Position numbers and translations under genes: made by a program. From positions 1-20,184 of IMG/VR virus record IMGVR_UViG_3300032236_000469: a DNA stretch of 20,184 nt. One strand, written 5' to 3'. The first letter of the stretch is position 1. Every line of letters starts with the position of its first letter. The notes below the pieces were generated by a model. It ran no database searches, was not told where the DNA came from, and was given only the letters and a program-made list of their open reading frames with translations. Positions 6,191 to 12,198 of the stretch are shown here, in pieces. The DNA comes from a virus.

Positions 6191-6218
6191 TTGCGCTCCC
6201 GTTAGCTTTTGCTAAAAT
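6191..6218 (+). promoter_or_regulatory. Candidate rightward early promoter
   Basis: TTGCGC (6191-6196), 16-bp spacer, TAAAAT (6213-6218; five of six to TATAAT). Operator copy 3 (6202-6215) fills the spacer and overlaps the -10, so bound repressor would block RNA polymerase. It drives the Cro-like gene and primase-helicase. Confidence 0.6.
6202..6215. promoter_or_regulatory. Repressor/Cro operator copy 3
   Basis: TTAGC-TTTT-GCTAA, the same 14-bp element as copies 1 and 2, set inside the rightward early promoter between the divergent repressor and Cro-like genes. Confidence 0.75.
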
Positions 6219-6252
6219 AGTCTTAGCCCCTGCAACAAAAGAAGGTATCACC

Positions 6253-6519
6253 ATGAACGTCTTACAGAAGTGGATGACGAAAGCCACACCCCAAGAAAAA
6301 GTCAAACTCGCCATCTACTCCAAGATCAGCCGCGGCGCGCTGCAGTGGATCGCGGGCGGCTATCGTACCAAGGGCAAATTGGACACCAGCCCCGAGGCTG
6401 CACGTCGCATCGCACTTGCTGCCCAGCGCATCCATCGCGAGGGCTTGCCAGTTCTTAAACGTGAAGACCTGTGCGTGGCATGTGGTCGTTGTGAATATGC
6501 AAAAACAAAGACCCAGTAA
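6253..6519 (+). CDS. Cro-like regulator with C-terminal cysteine cluster
   Basis: 88-aa protein, first gene of the rightward early transcript and divergent from the repressor. Residues about 1-62 ('MNVLQKWMTKATPQEKVKLAIYSKISRGALQWIAGGY...') resemble small Cro/YdaS-type prophage regulators with a degenerate helix-turn-helix. The gene position is that of cro. The last 16 residues are unusual: 'CVACGRCEYAKTKTQ' contains C-x2-C-x2-C, a spacing seen in Fe-S and zinc sites; whether it binds metal is unknown. AAGAAGG precedes the ATG at suitable distance. The primase-helicase begins 2 bases after its stop. Confidence 0.78.
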   Translation: MNVLQKWMTKATPQEKVKLAIYSKISRGALQWIAGGYRTKGKLDTSPEAARRIALAAQRIHREGLPVLKREDLCVACGRCEYAKTKTQ

Positions 6520-6521
6520 TC

Positions 6522-8576
6522 ATGCCCCAATCAATCAACTACGGCGCATCGCCGTCGGAGTGGGCGCACTTGGATCTGGTGCTTGGACTTGGCGAGGATC
6601 TGCTCCCCGTTGTCTCCAATCCCCAAGCGACAATCAGCCCTGACTCGGCCATCAAAGACGTTGGCAAACTGCCAAGCACTTACAACTCACGACGCGAGGT
6701 CTCTGGCTTTGCTAAGTGGACGCAACACAGCAGCACGCCCAATGAGATCAGCAAGTGGTCCAAGGAGAGCGACTATGGAATCTGCCTGCAAACGCGACGC
6801 ATCCGAGCAATCGATGTCGACATTAACGACGAAGCAACAGCACGAGCTGTTGGAGAGTTTGTTGCTTTTTGGCTCGGCTTTGATTTGCCCCGACGGGCGC
6901 GTGATAACTCCACAAAATTTTTACTTGCCTTCGAGCTCGATGGCGAGTTCACCAAACGAAAATTCAAAACCGAACACGGCATCGTCGAGTTCTTAGCCAA
7001 CGGCCAGCAGTTCATCGCCGTAGGCACACACCCTAGTGGCGCGCGCTACGAGTGGGCCGGCGGTTTGCCTGATGCGTTTCCGGTTTTAGATGCTGCGCAA
7101 TTCCTTGAGCTGTGGGAAGAGTTGGCAAAGCGTTTTGCAATTGAAGATGCCACCACACAAAGCGCCAGCGTGAAGCACGAGAAGTTGGCGAACGTGATGT
7201 CACAAGATCCGATCGCGCAGTTCTTGATGAACACCAACCGCGTCAAGCGTGTCGAGCGTGATGGCCGGCTGCACATCGTGTGCCCCTGGGAGTTAGACCA
7301 CACCAGCGAGACGGGCGACAGCTCCACCACCTATTGGCCTGCGCATACCGGCGGCTATGCCAATGGTCATTTTCATTGTTTACATGCCCACTGCGAAGCG
7401 CGCAGTGATGAGGAATTTTTAGATGCGATTGAGTACAGCCCCACAGACGAGTTCGAGACCATCGGAGATGGATCACACGACGGACTCATTCACGCTGATG
7501 ACCCCACGCCTATCGATGATGCGAATCACGACGGCGCTGTGGATGCCACCATCAAACCCCAACGATTTAAAGCCATTCCCCTCGGTGAGTTCTCCCGCGG
7601 CAAACCGCCGCAGTGGATCATCAAAGGCGTGCTGCCCCGTGCAGAGCTCGCCGTGCTTTTCGGTGAGTCAGGATCCGGAAAATCTTTTGCAGCCTTAGAC
7701 ATGGCTGTGGACATCGCCATGGGCACAACCTGGCGGGGCATCACCACCAAGCCTGGCCGTGTGGTGTACATCGCGGCCGAGGGTGCTGGTGGCTTTCGTA
7801 AGCGCGCACAAGCGATTGCTTTGCAGCGTGGCCTTGAAGTCGATCAGATCCCCATGCGCGTGATCGCCGACTCTCCCAACCTGATGGAGAAAACCGACGC
7901 ACTCGATGTGGCTAAAGCGATTCACAGTTCGGGCGGTGCTGACCTGGTGATCATTGACACCTTTGCGCAGACCATGCCAGGGGCCAACGAGAACGCCGGC
8001 GAAGACGTGGGCAAGGCATTGGCCCATTGCAAGGGCATACACCGTGCTACCGGCGCGCTGGTGATGCTGGTGCACCACTCAGGCAAAGACTCGAGCAAGG
8101 GCGCTCGTGGCTGGTCTGGTTTGCGCGCGGCCGCTGACGTTGAGCTTGAAGTCATTCGCAACGATGAGGCTCGCTCACTGTCAGTGACCAAGCAAAAGGA
8201 CGGCGAGGACGGTGCAGAGTTCGCATTCAAATTGCAAAGCGTGGTGCTGGGTTTTGATGAAGATGGCGAAGAGATCACCAGCTGCTACGTTGAGCACGGC
8301 ACAGGCACAGTGGCACGCAGCCGGGACCGTGGGCCCAAGGGCTCGACTGAAAAGCTGGTGCTCACGGCCATGAGCGATTTGGTCAAGGTCGATTCACCCT
8401 TTGTGGACCTGCACGATGTCAAAGAGGCAGCGATGGCACAGATGCCCCATGACGTTGCAAGCGGTAAACGTGACACGCGCAGTCAGCGCATTTTGAGGGC
8501 GATTGAAACACTGCAGCAGGCAAAACGCATTGTGATCAATGGCACACAGTTGAAATTTGCGGAGGTCAACTCGTAA
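6522..8576 (+). CDS. Primase-helicase (PrimPol-like domain plus RepA/DnaB-like ATPase)
   Basis: 684-aa replication protein. Residues about 1-200 resemble the prim-pol fold, with the acidic pair D98-V-D100 in 'RAIDVDIND' and 'QFIAVGTHPSGARYEW' downstream. Residues about 250-292 carry a possible zinc site (C254, H260, C286, C291 in 'CPWELDH...FHCLHAHC'). A helicase domain follows: Walker A 'GESGSGKS' at 381-388, Walker B 'LVIIDTF' with D479, 'HHSGKD' at 518, and 'GARGWSGLRAAADVELEV', the pattern of RepA-type hexameric helicases. The last about 100 residues look like a winged-helix or linker tail. It would unwind DNA and prime synthesis for the polymerase at the window's left end. ATG at 6522 has only a weak ribosome-binding site, 2 bases after the Cro-like stop, so coupling is likely. 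Confidence 0.9.
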   Translation: MPQSINYGASPSEWAHLDLVLGLGEDLLPVVSNPQATISPDSAIKDVGKLPSTYNSRREVSGFAKWTQHSSTPNEISKWSKESDYGICLQTRRIRAIDVDINDEATARAVGEFVAFWLGFDLPRRARDNSTKFLLAFELDGEFTKRKFKTEHGIVEFLANGQQFIAVGTHPSGARYEWAGGLPDAFPVLDAAQFLELWEELAKRFAIEDATTQSASVKHEKLANVMSQDPIAQFLMNTNRVKRVERDGRLHIVCPWELDHTSETGDSSTTYWPAHTGGYANGHFHCLHAHCEARSDEEFLDAIEYSPTDEFETIGDGSHDGLIHADDPTPIDDANHDGAVDATIKPQRFKAIPLGEFSRGKPPQWIIKGVLPRAELAVLFGESGSGKSFAALDMAVDIAMGTTWRGITTKPGRVVYIAAEGAGGFRKRAQAIALQRGLEVDQIPMRVIADSPNLMEKTDALDVAKAIHSSGGADLVIIDTFAQTMPGANENAGEDVGKALAHCKGIHRATGALVMLVHHSGKDSSKGARGWSGLRAAADVELEVIRNDEARSLSVTKQKDGEDGAEFAFKLQSVVLGFDEDGEEITSCYVEHGTGTVARSRDRGPKGSTEKLVLTAMSDLVKVDSPFVDLHDVKEAAMAQMPHDVASGKRDTRSQRILRAIETLQQAKRIVINGTQLKFAEVNS

Positions 8577-8606
8577 TGTTTTACAAGTCAATTTGCAAAC
8601 TTCGAC

Positions 8607-8719
8607 GTGCAACGTGCAACGTATTGCAACGCGTTGCAACTAATTGCATTGGCAACATGCAACGTGAGCAACGTGTGTCTATAAGACACGTTGCACGTTG
8701 CACTGACGTTGCGTTGCAC
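8607..8719. repeat. Palindrome-rich GCAAC/GTTGC array, candidate replication origin
   Basis: This fills most of the 173-bp gap after the primase-helicase (8577-8749). There are seven GCAAC units (starting 8609, 8616, 8626, 8636, 8652, 8659, 8668) and five inverted GTTGC units (8633, 8690, 8697, 8708, 8713) within 111 bp. Nested symmetry: 15-bp perfect arms GTGCAACGTGCAACG (8607-8621) and CGTTGCACGTTGCAC (8689-8703); a 16-bp perfect palindrome TTGCAACGCGTTGCAA (8624-8639); TTGCAT/ATGCAA arms (8644-8649, 8657-8662); and a hairpin GTGTCT-ATA-AGACAC (8675-8689). An A-rich stretch (8724-8732) follows. Iterons plus AT-rich DNA next to a helicase gene suggest an origin; a regulator-binding array is the alternative. 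Confidence 0.7.
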
Positions 8720-8749
8720 TTGTAAAAAATAACAAGAAGAGACGGCAAC

Positions 8750-8947
8750 ATGAACTCCCCGGCAAAACGCAACGAGAACGGCTACCGGATTGGTGACTCG
8801 CATCACAATGCCCGGCTCACGGATCATGAGATCGAGCTGATCCGGCAGCTGCGGGCCGAGGGCATGAAGGTGCGGGACATTGCCCGCAAGTTTGGGGTGT
8901 CCAAGGGCTATGTGTCCAAGGTGGTGGCCTACCTGATCCGGCGCTAG
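8750..8947 (+). CDS. Small helix-turn-helix protein
   Basis: 65-aa protein. Residues about 23-65 ('LTDHEIELIRQLRAEGMKVRDIARKFGVSKGYVSKVVAYLIRR') are a clear helix-turn-helix of the resolvase/Trp-repressor-like type ('DIARKFGVSKGYVSKVV'). The N-terminal 22 residues are polar ('NSPAKRNENGYRIGDSHHNAR'). It could be a regulator, an origin-binding protein or a terminase accessory. It lies directly between the GCAAC array and the terminase genes, and the first copy of the late promoter-like element overlaps its TAG stop codon. The ribosome-binding site is weak (AAGAAGAGA). DNA binding is well supported; the target is unknown. Confidence 0.8.
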   Translation: MNSPAKRNENGYRIGDSHHNARLTDHEIELIRQLRAEGMKVRDIARKFGVSKGYVSKVVAYLIRR

Positions 8948-8982
8948 TTTCCATAACCCGAGTCGGCACGCATACATTGCGC
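8947..8982 (+). promoter_or_regulatory. Late promoter-like element, copy 1
   Basis: 36-bp element: GTTTCCATA at the left end, -10-like TACATT at 8973-8978, CGC at the right end. Position 1 is the G of the preceding TAG stop. Predicted transcription start (7 bases after the -10-like box) falls at 8985, the A of the terminase small subunit ATG. Confidence 0.65.
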
Positions 8983-8984
8983 GC

Positions 8985-9371
8985 ATGACTCACCCCGAAC
9001 CACCTGGCGTTGTCGATGGCATGACGCACGACGAGCGCGTCGAAGAGTTCTTGCGCTTACTCGGCCAGGGTTGCCGTGTGCGCGATGCCGCGGCCGCTGT
9101 TGCCATCCATTACTCCACGCTCTATCGCAAGCGTAACGAGGATCCTGCCTTTGCCAAGCGCTGGGAGGACGCACAGCGGGTGTCTGTCAAGCATTTGATA
9201 GCAGAGGCAGAGCGACGTGCGATGAGCGGCTCAGACAAGCTGCTGATCTTCCTGTTGCAGTCCTACGATCCCGACAAGTTCAAGCAGCGCCAAGCGATTG
9301 AGCACGAGGGCGGCTTCTCATTGCAAGTGGTCACTGGTGTACCCACTTCGCCCGTGGACGATTTGATGTGA
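8985..9371 (+). CDS. Terminase small subunit
   Basis: 128-aa DNA-packaging protein: an N-terminal helix-turn-helix ('EFLRLLGQGCRVRDAAAAVAIHYSTLYRKRNEDPAFAKRWEDA') for recognising phage DNA, a helical middle ('LIAEAERRAMSGSDKLLIFLLQSYDPDKFKQRQ') typical of oligomerising small terminases, and a C-terminal tail for contacting the large subunit. The ATG at 8985 has no ribosome-binding site but sits at position 39 of the late promoter-like element, so a leaderless mRNA is likely; Met13 (9021) is an alternative start and also lacks one. The stop overlaps the GTG start of the large subunit gene in GTGA. Confidence 0.88.
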   Translation: MTHPEPPGVVDGMTHDERVEEFLRLLGQGCRVRDAAAAVAIHYSTLYRKRNEDPAFAKRWEDAQRVSVKHLIAEAERRAMSGSDKLLIFLLQSYDPDKFKQRQAIEHEGGFSLQVVTGVPTSPVDDLM

Positions 9372-10720
9372 GCCCGGTCGATCTGCAATACAAACCGCGT
9401 GAGTGGCAACGAGAGTGCCACCTCAAACGTCAACGCTTTACTGTGCTTGCATTGCATCGTCGTGCCGGCAAGACTGAGCTGGCAATTGCCGAGCTCGTTG
9501 ATAAGGCTGCGCAGTTCACACTGCCCATGGGCTTGTTCTTCTACGTTACGCCGCTACTCAAGCAGGCCAAGACCGTGGCCTGGCTGCGACTCAAGGCCCG
9601 TGTCGAACCACTGCGTCGCTATGGCGCGGTCGAAGTCAACGAGTCCGAGCTCTCTGTCACGTTCAAGCACAACGCCGCAGTGATTCGTTTGTATGGTGGC
9701 GACAACCCCGATGGCATGCGCGGCGTGCGACTCGATGGTGTGGTGATCGACGAGGTGGCGCAGATCAAACCCGAAGTGTGGGACGAGATCATTCGGCCAG
9801 CGCTTGCTGACCGTCAAGGCTGGGCACTGTTCATCGGTACACCGCACGGTGTGAACTTGTTCTCGCGTTTGTTCTACGAAGGCCAGACACTGCCAGGTTG
9901 GCACTCTGCGCTTTACACGGTGTACGACACCGATGCGCTACCCGAAAACGAAATCGCTGTGCTGCGCTCGCAGATGAGCGAGACGGCGTTTGCACGCGAG
10001 ATGCTGTGCGACTTCTCTGCAGCCGGCGACGATCAACTGATCTCCATCCTCGAGGCCGAAGAGTCGTGCCGTCGCAAGCTCAAGCTGGGCGAGGTGGACC
10101 ATGCGCCCAAGATTCTCGGTGTGGACCCTGCACGCTTTGGTGATGACCGCAGCGTGATCTTTCCACGTCAAGGGCTGCAAGCGTTTGATCCGCTCGTGTT
10201 CGAGGGCATCGACAACATGCAGCTGGCCGCGAAGGTTGCGCAAAAGATTGTCGATTGGGAACCTGACGCGGTGTTCATTGACTCGGGCAACGGTGGTGGC
10301 GTGATCGATCGCCTTCGCCAACTGGGCCACGACATCATCGAGGTCAACTTCGGTGGCAAGAGTGGCTCACACCTGTACGCAAACAAACGCGCGCAGATGT
10401 GGTTCGAGATGCGCGATTGGGTGCGTGCTGGTGGCTGCATGCCCAACATCGCTGCGCTCAAGCAAGACCTCGGTGCACCGACCTACAAGTACAACCCGAG
10501 CAACCAACTGATCCTCGAGCCCAAGGACGACATCAAGAAACGTGGCCTGCCATCACCTGACCTGGGCGATGCGCTCGCACTCACGTTTGCATTCCCCGTG
10601 AGCAAGCGCAACCCATTCAAGCGCACAACGCACGCGATGCACTACGACCCGCTGGAGCAGTTCTCGAGTTTCCATAACCAAGCGCAGCGCGAATACGATC
10701 CGCTGGCATTTAATCGATGA
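9368..10720 (+). CDS. Terminase large subunit
   Basis: 450-aa packaging motor ATPase and nuclease. ATPase: Walker A-like 'RRAGKT' (31-36), Walker B 'VVIDE' with D128-E129, and coupling motif 'GTPHG' (157-161). RNase H-like nuclease: D253 in 'GVDPARFGDD', D305 in 'FIDSGNGGG', and D398/D401 in 'SPDLGDALALTFA'. All key acidic residues are present. It begins with GTG at 9368 overlapping the small-subunit stop (GTGA), which implies coupling. Length is normal to slightly short for the family. Its 3' end carries copy 2 of the late promoter-like element inside the coding sequence (10668-10703). Confidence 0.95.
   Translation: MSPVDLQYKPREWQRECHLKRQRFTVLALHRRAGKTELAIAELVDKAAQFTLPMGLFFYVTPLLKQAKTVAWLRLKARVEPLRRYGAVEVNESELSVTFKHNAAVIRLYGGDNPDGMRGVRLDGVVIDEVAQIKPEVWDEIIRPALADRQGWALFIGTPHGVNLFSRLFYEGQTLPGWHSALYTVYDTDALPENEIAVLRSQMSETAFAREMLCDFSAAGDDQLISILEAEESCRRKLKLGEVDHAPKILGVDPARFGDDRSVIFPRQGLQAFDPLVFEGIDNMQLAAKVAQKIVDWEPDAVFIDSGNGGGVIDRLRQLGHDIIEVNFGGKSGSHLYANKRAQMWFEMRDWVRAGGCMPNIAALKQDLGAPTYKYNPSNQLILEPKDDIKKRGLPSPDLGDALALTFAFPVSKRNPFKRTTHAMHYDPLEQFSSFHNQAQREYDPLAFNR
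10668..10703 (+). promoter_or_regulatory. Late promoter-like element, copy 2 (inside terminase gene)
   Basis: Same 36-bp architecture as the other copies: GTTTCCATA, then -10-like TACGAT at 10694-10699 and CCGC at the end. The right part, CGCG-N-ATACGATCCGC, is nearly identical to the copy at 11393. It lies within the last codons of the terminase gene; the predicted start (about 10706) gives a 24-base leader to the next ATG, which contains a GAGGTGA ribosome-binding site. Confidence 0.6.
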
Positions 10721-10729
10721 GGTGAACCC

Positions 10730-11392
10730 ATGGGCGGCAGCAGCAGCATCATTCCCGTATTGGCAACCATTGCCTTGGCCGTTGCAACGGATGGCGCAAG
10801 CCTGGCCGAAGAGGGCGTAGCCGCTGCCGGCGAAGGTGCAGTAGCCGCAGGTGAGGGCGCAGCCGCTGCCGAAGGCGGTGGCCTGGCTGCCAGTGAAGGC
10901 GTCGTCGAAGGCGCAACCGTAGGTGACGCCACGGCCACCAGCGCTGAGACACTGGCATCGCAAGACGCGGTCGCAGCAGACAGCATCGACATGGGCGGTG
11001 GATATAACCCGGCCACCGGTGCAGGCGATGCGGCCACGGCCAACGCTGCCGCTGAAACCGGCGAGACCTTGAGCGCATCGGGCATGACCACCGCCGCAAG
11101 TGAATCGAGCAGCGCAGGCTTGCTCGACACATTGCGCGCAGCGGGCACAGGTTTGCAACTGGGCTCACTCGCAGCAACCCTACTCACACCACAACCGACA
11201 GCCGACTCCAACGCAGCGATGGGCACAGGCAACACCAGTGGCGCAACGCAAGGTGCAACGAGCGCCATGGGCCCAGGCGGTGCAGGTGCAAGCGGCGGCT
11301 CTTCGGGCACGATCCCTGGCGTGGCCGGCACACTGCTCACGACCAAAGACCAGATGGGCGGCGCGAGTGGCGGCACATTGCTCGGCTCGTAA
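10730..11392 (+). CDS. Ala/Gly-rich hypothetical virion-region protein
   Basis: 220-aa protein dominated by Ala, Gly, Ser and Thr, with acidic Glu-Gly-Ala repeats between residues about 20-60 ('AEEGVAAAGEGAVAAGEG'). The N-terminus ('MGGSSSIIPVLATIALAVA') is a Gly/Ser lead followed by a weakly hydrophobic stretch. The C-terminus ends 'GTLLTTKDQMGGASGGTLLG'. A related T-x-L-T...T-L-x-G ending occurs in the 100-aa protein at 11893, and I recall similar endings in small proteins near podovirus portal genes. It is probably a minor virion or assembly protein; function unknown. GAGGTGA precedes the ATG. Confidence 0.72.
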   Translation: MGGSSSIIPVLATIALAVATDGASLAEEGVAAAGEGAVAAGEGAAAAEGGGLAASEGVVEGATVGDATATSAETLASQDAVAADSIDMGGGYNPATGAGDAATANAAAETGETLSASGMTTAASESSSAGLLDTLRAAGTGLQLGSLAATLLTPQPTADSNAAMGTGNTSGATQGATSAMGPGGAGASGGSSGTIPGVAGTLLTTKDQMGGASGGTLLGS

Positions 11393-11428
11393 GTTTCCAT
11401 AACTAGAACGCACGCGCATACGATCCGC
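11393..11428 (+). promoter_or_regulatory. Late promoter-like element, copy 3
   Basis: 36-bp element starting directly after the TAA stop at 11390-11392: GTTTCCATA, -10-like TACGAT at 11419-11424, and CCGC at 11425-11428. The predicted start near 11431 gives a 23-base leader containing GGAGGAG ahead of the acetyltransferase TTG codon. Confidence 0.65.
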
Positions 11429-11453
11429 AGGAATTTGCGGAGGAGTAACTCAT

Positions 11454-11891
11454 TTGCCGATTCGTGAAGTCAACATCGCCGAACACTTTGACGCCACGCT
11501 GCCATTGATGCAGCAGAACTGGCGCGAGACCGGATTCGATTTTGAGTTCGCGCCATCGAAAGAGATTTACGAGGCCGCGCAAGCAAGTGGTGTGCTACTC
11601 GCGTTGGGTGCATTTCACGAGGATGAATTGGTGGGCTATGCCACCGCGGTGCTCTCACCGCACCCATTCAATCCCGCAGTGAAGATGTGCTTGACCGATG
11701 CACTGTTCGTCTCGCCGCTCTACCGCGGTGGTGCGCTCCCTGGCAGGCTCATGCTGACCATCGAACGCATCGCCAAAGAGCGCGGCGCGAAGTATGTGAT
11801 GTGGCACACCCGCGCTGGAACCCGGCTCGCTGACATGCTGCGCAAGCGTGGCTACATCGATGCTGACACCGTTGTGATGAAGGAGCTATGA
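11454..11891 (+). CDS. GNAT-family N-acetyltransferase
   Basis: 145-aa enzyme of the acetyl-CoA-dependent GNAT superfamily. Seen: a central strand 'LVGYATAVLSPHPF', then motif A with strand 'TDALFVSPLYRGG' and pyrophosphate-binding loop 'YRGGALPGRLM' (R-G-G-A-L-P-G-R), and a C-terminal 'GTRLADMLRKRGY...TVVMKEL', the usual GNAT end. The start is TTG at 11454, set by GGAGGAG upstream. The substrate is unknown; it may modify a host or virion protein, or a small molecule. Such genes occur near portal genes of other phages. It has its own late promoter-like element. AAGGAG in its last codons serves the following gene. Confidence 0.87.
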   Translation: MPIREVNIAEHFDATLPLMQQNWRETGFDFEFAPSKEIYEAAQASGVLLALGAFHEDELVGYATAVLSPHPFNPAVKMCLTDALFVSPLYRGGALPGRLMLTIERIAKERGAKYVMWHTRAGTRLADMLRKRGYIDADTVVMKEL

Positions 11892-11892
11892 C

Positions 11893-12195
11893 ATGGGAAT
11901 TGAAGCGGCAGTAGCAGGAGGTGCACTAGGTGGCATGGTCCTGGCCGGCATGCAAAAGCAGCCGAGCATTCCCGCACCCACCGCCGTGACTCCACCACCG
12001 GAATCACAAGCGGCCAAGACACCGGACGTGCAAACCGTGCTCGCACAAACTGCAGGCACAGGACAAGCTGGCGGTGCACCGGGTGTGGGGCAAACCTTCC
12101 TCACAGGTGCAGGCGGCGTGGATCCCGCATTGCTCAAGCTGGACAAGAAAACCTTGACCGGCTCGAGTGGCAAAGACACCAACGACGCCTCATAA
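11893..12195 (+). CDS. Small Gly/Ala/Pro-rich protein upstream of portal
   Basis: 100-aa protein: N-terminal hydrophobic Gly/Ala stretch ('EAAVAGGALGGMVLAGM'), a Pro/Ala/Thr-rich middle, and a C-terminal 'TFLTGAGGVDPALLKLDKKTLTG'. This ending resembles that of the 220-aa protein at 10730 and endings I recall in small portal-adjacent podovirus proteins. Possibly a minor virion component; not established. AAGGAG precedes the ATG. The gene ends 3 bases before the portal ATG. Confidence 0.75.
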   Translation: MGIEAAVAGGALGGMVLAGMQKQPSIPAPTAVTPPPESQAAKTPDVQTVLAQTAGTGQAGGAPGVGQTFLTGAGGVDPALLKLDKKTLTGSSGKDTNDAS

Positions 12196-12198
12196 ACT

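Noticed and set aside
8607-8719. CRISPR array interpretation of the GCAAC repeats
   Set aside because: Units are short, inverted as well as direct, with irregular short steps and no unique spacers of CRISPR length.
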